NCBI GenBank assembly: GCA_900319905.1
Contig: ONQB01000004.1
Location: 62,001 to 126,000 of the forward strand
DNA: 64,000 nt
Origin: an uncultured Prevotella sp.
GTDB taxonomy: Bacteria > Bacteroidota > Bacteroidia > Bacteroidales > Bacteroidaceae
Direction of reading: 5' to 3'
Below, in pieces: positions 35,263 to 43,998 of the stretch; the first letter of the stretch is position 1, and every line of letters begins with the position of its first letter. The notes under the pieces were generated by a model. That model searched no databases, was not told the DNA's origin, and saw only the letters and a list, made by a program, of their open reading frames with translations. The position numbers and the translations under genes are program-made.

Positions 35263-36618
35263 ATGGCCGAGAACGACAACTTTCAGGTTGTCAGACATCC
35301 TTTCTCCATGCGCGAGGCCATCGACGAGGCCAAGCGCTGCCTGCAATGCAAGGTACCACAGTGTGAGAAAGGATGTCCTATTGGCAACCATATCAAGGAA
35401 TTCAATCACCAGTTGTCAAAAGGCAATCTCGGAGCGGCCATGGAGGCCATCAACGAGGTGTCTAACCTGCCTGCCATCTGCGGTCGCGTCTGTCCACACG
35501 AGAAACAGTGCCAAGGTCATTGCGTACTCAACCGCAAGGGCAATCCCATACAAATTGGTCAGATAGAGTCGTTTATCGCAGACTTCGACACGAAGATGCG
35601 GCTCACACGTGAGCCCGTACCTCAGAAGACACGGGGCAATATTGCCGTCATCGGCTCAGGCCCCGCAGGACTGACCGTGGCCGGCGACCTGGCTCGCAAA
35701 GGCTTCGCCGTTACCATCTACGAGGGACAGCCCGAGCCCGGTGGCGTGCTGATGTGGGGCATTCCCGAATATCGGCTGCCAAAGGACGTGGTGAGATCTG
35801 AGATTAAGAAGATTGCCGAGTTGGGTGTCAACTTCGTCAACAACACGCTGGTCGGAGAAAACGGCATCAACGTCGACTGGATGTTCGACCAAGGCTTCGA
35901 CGCCATCTTTATGGGCACCGGCACCGCCATCCCTCAGAACATGGACGGGGTGCCGGGCGCTAAGTTGCGTGGCGTGAGTCAGTCCACCTATCTTCTCCAT
36001 CAGGTCAACGCCTTCAACGAGGGTGCCATCGGGCGTGACATGATACCCGCCCATAAGGGCGAGCGCGTGGGTGTGATCGGTGGCGGCAATGTCGCCATGG
36101 ATGCCGCACGCACTGCCATCCGTCTCGGTTGTGACGTAACGGTCATCTATCGGCGCACGCAGGAAGAGATGCCTGCCATCCAAGCCGAATACGAGGACGC
36201 CGTCAAGGAAGGTGTGAAGTTCTGGTGGAAGTCATCGGTCACCGCCTTCAACGACAACGGTCACGGACGACTGGGCAGCGTGCAGGTACAGGACGAGAAT
36301 GGTGAGCGCACTGAGGTGTTCGACCGCATCTTCCTGGCTATCGGCTCACGACCCGCCAACCGCATCGTGTCGACAACCAAAGGCATCGAGGTGGACGAGA
36401 AAGGCTACGTCAAGGTGATGGACCGCCCTTACGGCATGACCACCCGCCGCGGAGTCTTCGCAGGAGGCGATGTGGTGCACCGCCCACAGACCGTCGTGCT
36501 GGCCATGAAAGCGGCCAAGGACGTGGCACTCGGCATTGAGCAGTATGTGGATGCCGTGAAACTGTTGCAGCACATCGACCAGATCGACAGCAGTGACGAC
36601 ACTGGCAACCAACAATAA
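35263..36618 (+). CDS. GltD-like NADPH oxidoreductase (glutamate synthase small subunit family)
   Basis: A 451-residue Fe-S flavoprotein. The start is the ATG at 35263, two bases after the eda stop; an earlier in-frame start would lie inside eda. The N-terminal cysteine clusters CLQCKVPQCEKGCPIG and CGRVCPHEKQCQGHC bind [4Fe-4S] centres. The FAD site is VIGSGPAGLTVAGDLA and the NADPH site GVIGGGNVAMDAARTA. This is the family of GltD, which passes electrons from NADPH to the large glutamate synthase subunit, but also of NfnL and dihydropyrimidine dehydrogenase subunits. No gltB is present in the window, and the placement behind eda is unusual. The electron partner is therefore open. A strong hairpin follows. 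Confidence 0.85.
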   Translation: MAENDNFQVVRHPFSMREAIDEAKRCLQCKVPQCEKGCPIGNHIKEFNHQLSKGNLGAAMEAINEVSNLPAICGRVCPHEKQCQGHCVLNRKGNPIQIGQIESFIADFDTKMRLTREPVPQKTRGNIAVIGSGPAGLTVAGDLARKGFAVTIYEGQPEPGGVLMWGIPEYRLPKDVVRSEIKKIAELGVNFVNNTLVGENGINVDWMFDQGFDAIFMGTGTAIPQNMDGVPGAKLRGVSQSTYLLHQVNAFNEGAIGRDMIPAHKGERVGVIGGGNVAMDAARTAIRLGCDVTVIYRRTQEEMPAIQAEYEDAVKEGVKFWWKSSVTAFNDNGHGRLGSVQVQDENGERTEVFDRIFLAIGSRPANRIVSTTKGIEVDEKGYVKVMDRPYGMTTRRGVFAGGDVVHRPQTVVLAMKAAKDVALGIEQYVDAVKLLQHIDQIDSSDDTGNQQ

Positions 36619-36675
36619 ACTATTCGCAACCCTACAGATGCCCAGTCAGCACTGTAAGGGCGCACTGATACCATC

Positions 36676-36720
36676 AGGGGCAAAGCACAAGTCTTGATTC
36701 GAAGACTCGGCTTTGCCCCT
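36676..36720 (+). terminator. Hairpin terminator after kdgK-eda-gltD-like operon
   Basis: An 11-bp outer stem, AGGGGCAAAGC (36676-36686) with GCTTTGCCCCT (36710-36720), and an inner 5-bp stem GTCTT/AAGAC. It lies 58 bp after the stop; the following sequence is only moderately T-rich (CTGTTCATTA). Confidence 0.7.
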
Positions 36721-36781
36721 CTGTTCATTATAACATCGTTCCATCTTAGGAAAAGGCACTTCTGTTTGGAAACCTAGGATA

Positions 36782-37033
36782 ATGAATGAATTGAAATCCG
36801 ATCTGTTGCTCTGTTTGCTGATAGCCATCTTGCTGCCGATGCCGCTGTCAGCTGCCAATGATGACCGCCCGAAGCTTGACCTCAGCGGTTAGTGGCAGGC
36901 CGCGCTCGACCCCAACAGACTGTTGACAGCCACCAGCCCCCGGCCGCTCACCGTTGCAGCTCTGTGCCATGCCTTGCTTGGAACGCACAGTAGGCCACAA
37001 CTAAAAAAAATGGACAATATCTCGCAATATTAG
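36782..37033 (+). pseudogene. Truncated glycoside hydrolase remnant with internal stop (GH2-like N-terminus)
   Basis: From the ATG at 36782 the frame reads a plausible signal peptide (LLLCLLIAILLPMPLSAA), then RPKLDLSG, an in-frame TAG at 36890-36892, then WQAALDPNRLL and a loosely coding stretch ending in TAG at 37031. DLSGxWQxALDP is the typical first strand of GH2-type sandwich domains of Bacteroidota glycosidases. About 80 codons remain of a gene normally 600-1100 codons long, so it is a dead 5' fragment. The rest of the 659-bp gap (36619-37277) holds the upstream terminator and the promoter of the next gene. The family call rests on one short motif. Confidence 0.5.
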
Positions 37034-37217
37034 TCCATGTGGCCCCTTAAAACAATACACACGTACAATTGAACATTCAATTCCTCCGAAATCGCATCAG
37101 AAAAGATAAAGAACACTTTCCAAAGGATTTATCTATGCTATTGCTGCTGATAGCGCCAAAAAGCTCCATAAAGTGAAATATTCTTCCGAATGTAATGCGT
37201 ATCTTGCCTTTTATTTG

Positions 37218-37225
37218 TATCTTTG
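37218..37225 (+). promoter_or_regulatory. -7 element for the Nim-like/DUF488 pair
   Basis: TATCTTTG, 53 bp before the start at 37278. No clear -33 box. Confidence 0.5.
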
Positions 37226-37277
37226 CCACGTCGTGTTATCAAATTGCTGATATAGTTAGCACTAATCCAAGTTAAAT

Positions 37278-37772
37278 ATGAAATACGTAAACGATACTGT
37301 CCGTCGCAGAGACAGACTGATGGATGAGACAAGAGCCCTGGAGCTCCTTCGCACGGGAGAGTATGGAATTCTGTCGATGGTAGACACTGACAACTCCGGC
37401 TACGGCGTACCACTCAACTTCGTATGGGACGGCAACCACTCCCTTTATATCCACTGCGCACCGGAAGGACACAAACTGCGGGCGCTGGAGCAGAACCCAA
37501 AAGTGTCGTTCTGCATCATCGGCCACGTCCATCTGCTTCCTTCGAAGTTCACTACAGAGTATGAGAGTGTCATTCTGAAAGGCACCGCCTATATCCATCT
37601 TGACGAAAAGGAAAGAATGGAAGCACTGCACCTGCTTGTGAACAAACTGTCAGCCGACTTCAAAGACATCGGCTATAAATATTGCGAGAAGTCATTCCAC
37701 CGTGTGAATATCATACGTGTTGATATCGACGAATACAGCGGCAAACGCAAGAACGTGCATGTCGCTGACTAA
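37278..37772 (+). CDS. Nim-like pyridoxamine-5'-phosphate-oxidase-fold flavoprotein
   Basis: A 164-residue split-barrel FMN protein of the Nim family (Pfam Pyridox_ox_2 type). The family pattern is clear: VRRRDRLMDETRALELLRTG, EYGILSMVD, GYGVPLNFVWDG, LYIHCAPEGHKLRALEQNPK, VSFCIIG, then TTEYESVILKGTAYIH. The His of YIHCAPEGHK occupies the position used for flavin or pyruvate chemistry in Nim proteins. Nim reductases can reduce 5-nitroimidazoles such as metronidazole to amines, but many family members are ordinary chromosomal flavoproteins not linked to resistance. The DUF488 gene starts 13 bp downstream, so the two are co-transcribed. Confidence 0.85.
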   Translation: MKYVNDTVRRRDRLMDETRALELLRTGEYGILSMVDTDNSGYGVPLNFVWDGNHSLYIHCAPEGHKLRALEQNPKVSFCIIGHVHLLPSKFTTEYESVILKGTAYIHLDEKERMEALHLLVNKLSADFKDIGYKYCEKSFHRVNIIRVDIDEYSGKRKNVHVAD

Positions 37773-37785
37773 ACCATTACAAAAG

Positions 37786-38160
37786 ATGAAATGGACGATC
37801 AAACTAAAAAGGGCCTATGACCCTGCTGAAAGCGAAGACGGACTTCGCATCCTCGTGGACCGCATGTGGCCTCGCGGAATAAAGAAAACCGATCTGAAAT
37901 GCGACATCTGGGCCAAGGATGTCACGCCGTCAACAGAAGCACGCCACTTCTTCCACGAAGACCCGGAAGGTCATTGGGAGACGTTCGCTGAGAGGTATCG
38001 CAAAGAACTGAAAGGAACGGCATATCCCGCACTGCAACAACTGGCTGCACAGATTCGTGACAGCGGACAGACCACGATCACCTTGGTCTACGGTTTCCGC
38101 AATCCTATCAAGAACCATGCATTGGTCCTGAAGGAAGAGTTGGAAAGTGCGCTGGCTTAA
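37786..38160 (+). CDS. DUF488 family protein
   Basis: A 124-residue soluble protein of unknown biochemical function. The start is the ATG at 37786, which gives the normal family opening (MKWTIKLKRAYDPAESEDGL); an upstream in-frame start would lie inside the Nim-like gene. Conserved DUF488 features are RILVDRMWPRGIKK, WAKDVTPSTEARHFFHEDPEGHW, FAERYRKEL and the closing ITLVYGFRNPIKNHALVLKE. It follows the Nim-like gene by 13 bp. Its TAA overlaps the stop of the opposite-strand ligase within one TTAA tetranucleotide. Confidence 0.88.
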   Translation: MKWTIKLKRAYDPAESEDGLRILVDRMWPRGIKKTDLKCDIWAKDVTPSTEARHFFHEDPEGHWETFAERYRKELKGTAYPALQQLAAQIRDSGQTTITLVYGFRNPIKNHALVLKEELESALA

Positions 38161-39482
38161 CGATAAGCCTTGCGGTCGACCTTACCATTGAAGGTGTAAT
38201 GCAATGAGGCGACATGCTCATAGCACATCGGTACCTTGTAGCGTTCGAGTTGTGCGGCCAGCTGACGTGCCACGACACGATGGTCAAGCGGTTGACCGCT
38301 GTCGGAGGTATAGATGAGCTTGAGCACCGTACCCAACGGCAACTGAGCGGCCACGAGTACGCAGTCGGCAATGCCCGGTACCCCACGAGCTGCCTGTTCC
38401 ACCTCGATGGGTGACACCTTATAGCCACCGACATTGATGATCTCACCTTGCCGGCCCTTGAAATGCAGACGGCCGTCGGCATCCTTCTCACCCAAATCGT
38501 CGGTCACAAGCCAACCATCAGAGAAGCGCTCACGAGTGAGCGCTGGCTGGCCGAGATAGCCAGTCATAACCATATCGCCACGACAAGCTATGCGGCCGTC
38601 ATCGGTGATGCGCACGTGAGCGTGCTTCATAGGGCGGCCAAGACAGCGAGGATCACGCAGACCATGATTGAAGTCATGGGTGCACACGATGCCCGTCTCG
38701 GTGGATGCATAGGTATTGAAAAGACGGGAGGACGGCAACGTGGTGCAGAGTGCCTGCAGGGTTGGCTCGCTGATGGCCGCAGCCCCTGTCTCAATGAAGT
38801 CAATGCGGTTGGCAAGAGCAGCCAACCTTGATTGGCCAAAACGCAATACCATATCGATGGCTGTAGGCACGAGAAACGTAGCCAGCAGGCCTGTGGGCCA
38901 TGCCATTGCCTTGAAAAATGCATCAAGGTCGCGCATGCCATCGAGCAGGATGAGCGTGCCACCAAGCAACAGCACGGGCCACGTTTTTGACAAACTGCCA
39001 ATATGACTGAGCGGACCGGTGATGACAAACACGGTATCGGCTGTAAAGCCTTGGGCATCGATGAGGTTTTCAGCGTCGGAGAGCAACGCTGTATGTGAGA
39101 CCATCACACCTTTCTGCTGTCCCATGGTGCCTGTGGTGAACAGCACATCGGCAATGTCCTCATCTAAAGCAGCGTCGTGGCAACACTGATGAAGGGCGTC
39201 AAACTGCTGTTGAGGCAGGTCACTACCAACAGGTGCTACGACAGCGCCTAAACGATGGACAGCAAGACACGTGACCAAGAACGACACATGTTGATTGCCC
39301 CTCACTAATACGAGTTGGCCTTTTGACACTCCTTCCTGGCGCAAGCGCTGTGCCTCATCCTCCACCATTTGCCACAGTTGGGAATAAGTGATGCGGGCAT
39401 CACCATCGACAATGGCGAGACGTGAGGGCGTACTGCCGGCATGACGCGCCACGGCGTCAACAAGAGTCAGTTGATGGGTCAT
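38157..39482 (-). CDS. AMP-dependent acyl/aryl-acid ligase of the aryl-polyene operon
   Basis: A 441-residue ANL-superfamily enzyme, short for the family (usually about 500 or more). Core motifs are present: the P-loop LFTTGTMGQQKGVMVSH, YASTETGIVCTHD, DGWLVTDDLGEKDADGRLHFKGRQGE, NVGGYKVSPIEVE and the closing NGKVDRKAYR with the catalytic Lys. It activates a carboxylic acid as an adenylate and loads it on CoA or ACP. In aryl-polyene clusters this enzyme is expected to activate the aromatic starter (4-hydroxybenzoate or a hydroxycinnamate). Last gene of the 19-gene operon, 6 bp after an ACP gene. Confidence 0.85.
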   Translation of the reverse strand: MTHQLTLVDAVARHAGSTPSRLAIVDGDARITYSQLWQMVEDEAQRLRQEGVSKGQLVLVRGNQHVSFLVTCLAVHRLGAVVAPVGSDLPQQQFDALHQCCHDAALDEDIADVLFTTGTMGQQKGVMVSHTALLSDAENLIDAQGFTADTVFVITGPLSHIGSLSKTWPVLLLGGTLILLDGMRDLDAFFKAMAWPTGLLATFLVPTAIDMVLRFGQSRLAALANRIDFIETGAAAISEPTLQALCTTLPSSRLFNTYASTETGIVCTHDFNHGLRDPRCLGRPMKHAHVRITDDGRIACRGDMVMTGYLGQPALTRERFSDGWLVTDDLGEKDADGRLHFKGRQGEIINVGGYKVSPIEVEQAARGVPGIADCVLVAAQLPLGTVLKLIYTSDSGQPLDHRVVARQLAAQLERYKVPMCYEHVASLHYTFNGKVDRKAYR

Positions 39483-39488
39483 AAAGCG

Positions 39489-39734
39489 TCAATCTTGAGA
39501 GGCAGCCTTTTTCTCATCGAGCTTGCGATTGACAAGCGCCACAAGGCTGTCCAGATTCTTAAAGTTCTTGGGCGTGACATCCTCCGACTCCAGGTCTATG
39601 CCATATTGTTTGGACAAGGTCATGAGGATGGCCGTGATACCGAGCGAGTCAAGCTCGGCAAAGAGAAAGTCGGAGTCGAAGTCGACAAGAGGCAGCAGTT
39701 GCTCCAAGAGACTGCGTATTTCTTCTTTCATCAT
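39489..39734 (-). CDS. Acyl carrier protein (aryl-polyene operon, downstream copy)
   Basis: An 81-residue carrier protein with the phosphopantetheine site FAELDSLGITAILMTL (Ser30). Acidic overall, with the usual four-helix length. It overlaps the upstream esterase gene by 4 bp and precedes the ligase by 6 bp. The linkage to the ligase suggests it receives the starter acid, while the second ACP (51401-51658) beside the ketosynthases carries the growing chain; this division is inferred. Confidence 0.9.
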   Translation of the reverse strand: MMKEEIRSLLEQLLPLVDFDSDFLFAELDSLGITAILMTLSKQYGIDLESEDVTPKNFKNLDSLVALVNRKLDEKKAASQD

Positions 39735-41131
39735 TGATTAGATTTAAACAGTTTGGGCAGGAAGTCGACAAGGTAACGGCGCCAGTTGCACCATTCGTGA
39801 CCTCCGTTGCTCTCGTGATATGTAAATTTGTAATGTGCGCCATTGAGCAAGGTTCGATAGTCATCGTTCTGTGAGAGCAAAGGATCGTTGATGCCGATGG
39901 CAATATAGTAAAGCGCCGGCGGTGTGGCGAACTGTCGCTGCAGCTTCACGTCAAGACTGTCGTACACCGCGAGCTTTCCTTTGTTGGCATATTGACTGAT
40001 TTCCGTAACTGACCGGCCAGGCTTGCTGGTAGGCACCGACGGGATATAACGGCCAATAGAACGGATTCGGTTGACGGCCTTGTTGATCTTACTGATATGA
40101 ACAGGTTTACTGAACTCATTGTTGATCAATGCCGAGAAAAGTCCCACGTAGCCAAAGGTCTGAGGATTATTGGCCGTGATAAACAAGGTGTGCATGCCTC
40201 CAAGCGACACGCCGGCAATGGCTCTGTGGCCTTTATCCGCCAAGGTGGCATAATGACTGTCGACATAACCAACAATATCCTTGACAAATGCCGACTCGGT
40301 GATGCCAAACATAGAGGGCGTGGCCGACGACGAGGCAAGTGAGGTATTGTAAGGATCAAAGCCGGGGGCTGCTGCCCTGTCGGCATTCTCATTAGTCATG
40401 ACAACAATCATCGGCTGACACCGATGGTCACTGATGAGATTGTCAAGAATCTGAGCTGCCCTGCCAAGCATCAGCCAGGATGTTTCGTCGCCGCCGGTGC
40501 CGTGAAGCAAATATAGCACAGGATAACGGTGCGTACCATCGTAGCGGGGCGGTGTGTAAACCATCATGCGACGGCGGGACATGCCTTCGATCGACGACGG
40601 ATACCATACAGCTTCCACCTTGCCATGGGCCACATTGGCTTGCGGCAGGTAGTTGTCGCCATCACCACCAGGGATGACAAACCAGTTGTACCACGTGTCA
40701 CCATCACGAACAGAGTCGGGCACCACGAAGCCAAGACCAGCCGTGTCTGTCCTCGCCTTCGCCCGCAGGGCCGCAAGCTGTTCAGCTGTTGGCTTCACGG
40801 CATAGGGCATGAGCGTGTCTATGTCGTCCACCTCAAAGCAATACGTGTAGAGGTCCGACGGCAACGACTTGGTGGTATAGGTATAATGACCATTATCACC
40901 GTCGATTGACACCTTCGCCTGTTTACGAAACACTTGATTGATGACATTGTTACGTTTGATTTCAGTGGCCAACGAACCTTTGAGAACCACGTCGTCGACA
41001 TCCTTGCTTACATTGAGTGACAACGTCACGGTGTGGTCGGCATTCACTCTGACCGACGGTTGCTGTGCCTTGAGCATCAATGGCGTCGTCAGCAACACAA
41101 CATAGAGAAAAAGAAAAGCGGAGTGTTTCAT
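39731..41131 (-). CDS. Secreted CE1-type esterase (feruloyl/enterochelin-esterase-like)
   Basis: A 466-residue exported hydrolase. The signal peptide (MKHSAFLFLYVVLLTTPLML, then KAQ) is followed by an N-terminal Ig/CBM48-like domain (about 24-130) and an alpha/beta-hydrolase domain (about 165-465). The catalytic triad is readable: Ser309 in AIAGVSLGGMH, an Asp near 416 (GINDPLL) and His445 in NGGHEW; the lid region starts VYTPPRYDGTHRYPVLYLLHG. Such enzymes release hydroxycinnamates or acetyl groups from plant polysaccharides. Its position between the MMPL exporter and an ACP, overlapping both genes by 4 bp, is notable. It might instead act on the polyene lipid itself. Confidence 0.8.
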   Translation of the reverse strand: MKHSAFLFLYVVLLTTPLMLKAQQPSVRVNADHTVTLSLNVSKDVDDVVLKGSLATEIKRNNVINQVFRKQAKVSIDGDNGHYTYTTKSLPSDLYTYCFEVDDIDTLMPYAVKPTAEQLAALRAKARTDTAGLGFVVPDSVRDGDTWYNWFVIPGGDGDNYLPQANVAHGKVEAVWYPSSIEGMSRRRMMVYTPPRYDGTHRYPVLYLLHGTGGDETSWLMLGRAAQILDNLISDHRCQPMIVVMTNENADRAAAPGFDPYNTSLASSSATPSMFGITESAFVKDIVGYVDSHYATLADKGHRAIAGVSLGGMHTLFITANNPQTFGYVGLFSALINNEFSKPVHISKINKAVNRIRSIGRYIPSVPTSKPGRSVTEISQYANKGKLAVYDSLDVKLQRQFATPPALYYIAIGINDPLLSQNDDYRTLLNGAHYKFTYHESNGGHEWCNWRRYLVDFLPKLFKSNQ

Positions 41132-43938
41132 TCTATCTGAATATTATGGGCAATGCGACACGCCATGCGCCGACACACGTCGCGGTCGTCATCGTCAGTT
41201 GTTCGAGCTATAATCGTTTTGTCAGGATGCGCAAGAGCTTCCATCAGTGCCTCGGCACCATAACTACCACCCTCTACGACAATACAGCCATCGAAAGCAT
41301 CAGCGGCCTGATGATTGGCAGTGGCACGTCGCACGGTGGACACGATGTCGGAACCACAATAGTAGTACACATCACGCACGTAAGCCACATAACTAGTCAC
41401 CGGCTGTCCTGTTGCGCACTGTTGCGGATAACGGTGAGGCATGAGCAATGACCGCAACGTGAGCGGGCGCTGCCGCAACGCGCCATGTCGTGACACCAGC
41501 CAATGAAACAGGAACGGAGGCAACAGCCAGGCCATGACCACGACAGAACTCATGCCGACAATCGTCACCTCGGCCAACGAATGGAGTGCGGGATGTCGGG
41601 CTATAATGAGCGTGCCCATGCCGATAAACATGATCAATGCGGACAGGAGAATGCTTCGCTTGTAGGAAGCAAGGAGCCGACGGCCATAAGCATACTCGTA
41701 CTGACATCCCTCTGTCATAAAGATGGTGTAGTCATCGCCCTGACCGAAAATAAACGTGGCAAGAATCACGTTAACGATGTTGAAGTCGATGTGCAACAGC
41801 CCCATGATACCAAGAATCCAGACCCAGCTCACCGCCATTGGCAGGAACGACAAAGCCGCTAACTCAATGTTGCCCATGGCAAACCACAAGAAGAAAAACA
41901 CAATGAAACCGCAGGCCCACCCTATATAATTGAAGGCATTGTTGAGATTGACTGCCATGACACTGTTGAGTTGACCTATCTCGAAGCTGTAATGCTTAAG
42001 GTCGTCGAGGTGGCGCAATTGCTGCTGAAGATCCCTCACACGGTTTTCCGGAACCTTGAACTGTGCGATGAGATGGCATCGTCCCTTGCTGTCAGTCACC
42101 ACGTCATTGCCCAACACGCTGCGCGGTCCTTTCCATAATGGTGCAAAATAATGGCTGCCGTGAGGTGAGAAAGAAGCATGGAGCAAATGTGTGAAGTCAG
42201 CAAAGGCTTGTTCGTCAAACCCCTGCGTCTTTTCCTCTTTGGCAAGAATATCAGTCAGTTGTTTCCCGTAACGATCGACAAACGCTTGCCAACGTCTCAG
42301 ACGCTTCGTCTGTTCCTCAGTAGTCGTGAGGAAAGGATCCGTGGAAACATAGTCACGGCAAATGGACGACTCCGCTATGGACTGCAACTGATGGCTCACC
42401 TGCTGCTGAGCCTTGCAAGCCTCATCGAGGTTACTACCCGACGAGAGGAAATAAATGGTCTTGTAACGGTCAGCTTGCCGGTCACCACTCATCGTGGCCA
42501 ACGTGCCCATGGCCGACTGTTGTTCAGGAGACATATAATTGATGTGGGTGAGGTCGGTGTCGAACCGACAGCGCGTGCTCAACACAGCCAAAGGAATGGT
42601 GAGCAGCGCCACTGCTCCCACCATGATACCTTTGTTCACGCGGAAGGGCCTCCATCGCCTGTTACTGCCGGTCGGGGACATGACGGCAACGTGCGGAGCC
42701 GTGGACTTGACAAGGTGTGGCAAGAAGACAAGCACAAAGAAGATAGTGCCCAACAGCAGGAAAGCAGCAAACAAGCCAAGGTCGCGTAGCGCCACTGACT
42801 CAAGTGGCACCAAGGTGAGAAAAGCGCCAATGGTGGTGATGTTGCCGATGAGCAGAGGCATGAGGATTTCACGAAGCGCACGACGAAGGTCGGGCGTATG
42901 GGCCAGATGTGCAATAAGATGAAGCGGATAATTGATGGCGATGCCGATGATGACCGACGAGATGCCAATGACAATGATGGAGACTGTGGCGTGGACCAGT
43001 GATAAAGCAGCAATGGCAGACATCCAGCCCCACGCTATGCTTACCACGATCAACAGAATGTTACGCGGGCTACGTAGAGTGAGAAACAACAATACCATGA
43101 TGAGCACCACTGCGATGGTGACGGACACTGCACTGTCTACTTTTATCTGACGGGCATTGCCCTGTGCGATGACAGGCCCGCCGGTGATGAGCACATTCAA
43201 TTGAGGGTGATGGGCCACAACATTTTGTCGGGCCTGCTCAATACGGGTGATGAGTTGACGATTGTGTGCCGTCTCGCTTGAGCCATAGGGCGATGTGATA
43301 ACCGTTACGGAATGGCGCAGGTCGGGAGTCATGATATAACCATCGTATACCTCATAATGGGCATCGGCCGATTGTTTCGTAAGCCGCTCCACGACAGGAG
43401 AAAAGAGTTGGAAAGGATCCTTTCCAATGTTCTCCGTTACGAGACCGCCCGTTGGCAACAGCAGCAGTTGTTTGTCTTTACTTAGTTGAGTACTTGCAAA
43501 GCCTGGGACGCTGAGAGCCTTCTCCATGCGCACATAGTCAGCCTCTGTAAGGAAATAAGGTATATTGCGGTACACGAAATCACTCACCTGAGATGCCGCA
43601 TCAAAGTCAACCTGATTCTGAATGAGTGCGGCCGGCACGCCATGATCAATGAGTGCTTCGGTCAGTTCGTCAGTGGCCGCCACGAGATTGTCGGGTGACG
43701 ACTGTCCCTTCTCACCACCTATGAGTACCACAATCTTATTGGCACCAGAACGTTGCTGATACACCTCCATGGCTTCACGGTCGCGAAGGTCGAAAGGCAG
43801 GAAGTCGGAAATGTTCTCGTTGAAGCGAATGTGGAAGAGCAACACGACAATGACAACAACCGATCCCAACATGGTCAAAAGAAGCCTTCGGCGGTGACCA
43901 TGGAAATAATCAAAGATATGAAGTATTAGCTTGCTCAT
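41128..43938 (-). CDS. MMPL/RND-family lipid exporter with extra C-terminal domain
   Basis: A 936-residue inner-membrane protein with two halves of about six helices and large periplasmic loops (first loop about 40-250). Family features include a sterol-sensing-like helix bundle (VHATVSIIVIGISSVIIGIA) and FIFGQGDDYTIFMTEG in the second half. Members in aryl-polyene clusters move the pigment lipid toward the outer membrane with a LolA-like carrier, which is encoded in the same operon. The last about 100 residues (from about 835, SYVAYVRDVYYYCGSD, then CIVVEGGSYGAEALMEALAH) do not belong to the transporter and look like a degenerate SAM-methyltransferase Rossmann half. Confidence 0.88.
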   Translation of the reverse strand: MSKLILHIFDYFHGHRRRLLLTMLGSVVVIVVLLFHIRFNENISDFLPFDLRDREAMEVYQQRSGANKIVVLIGGEKGQSSPDNLVAATDELTEALIDHGVPAALIQNQVDFDAASQVSDFVYRNIPYFLTEADYVRMEKALSVPGFASTQLSKDKQLLLLPTGGLVTENIGKDPFQLFSPVVERLTKQSADAHYEVYDGYIMTPDLRHSVTVITSPYGSSETAHNRQLITRIEQARQNVVAHHPQLNVLITGGPVIAQGNARQIKVDSAVSVTIAVVLIMVLLFLTLRSPRNILLIVVSIAWGWMSAIAALSLVHATVSIIVIGISSVIIGIAINYPLHLIAHLAHTPDLRRALREILMPLLIGNITTIGAFLTLVPLESVALRDLGLFAAFLLLGTIFFVLVFLPHLVKSTAPHVAVMSPTGSNRRWRPFRVNKGIMVGAVALLTIPLAVLSTRCRFDTDLTHINYMSPEQQSAMGTLATMSGDRQADRYKTIYFLSSGSNLDEACKAQQQVSHQLQSIAESSICRDYVSTDPFLTTTEEQTKRLRRWQAFVDRYGKQLTDILAKEEKTQGFDEQAFADFTHLLHASFSPHGSHYFAPLWKGPRSVLGNDVVTDSKGRCHLIAQFKVPENRVRDLQQQLRHLDDLKHYSFEIGQLNSVMAVNLNNAFNYIGWACGFIVFFFLWFAMGNIELAALSFLPMAVSWVWILGIMGLLHIDFNIVNVILATFIFGQGDDYTIFMTEGCQYEYAYGRRLLASYKRSILLSALIMFIGMGTLIIARHPALHSLAEVTIVGMSSVVVMAWLLPPFLFHWLVSRHGALRQRPLTLRSLLMPHRYPQQCATGQPVTSYVAYVRDVYYYCGSDIVSTVRRATANHQAADAFDGCIVVEGGSYGAEALMEALAHPDKTIIARTTDDDDRDVCRRMACRIAHNIQIE

Positions 43939-43998
43939 AAGACTGACAAATGTACTACAACCTGCTTGTTAACATGCTTCTGTCTGCTTGTTATTGTA

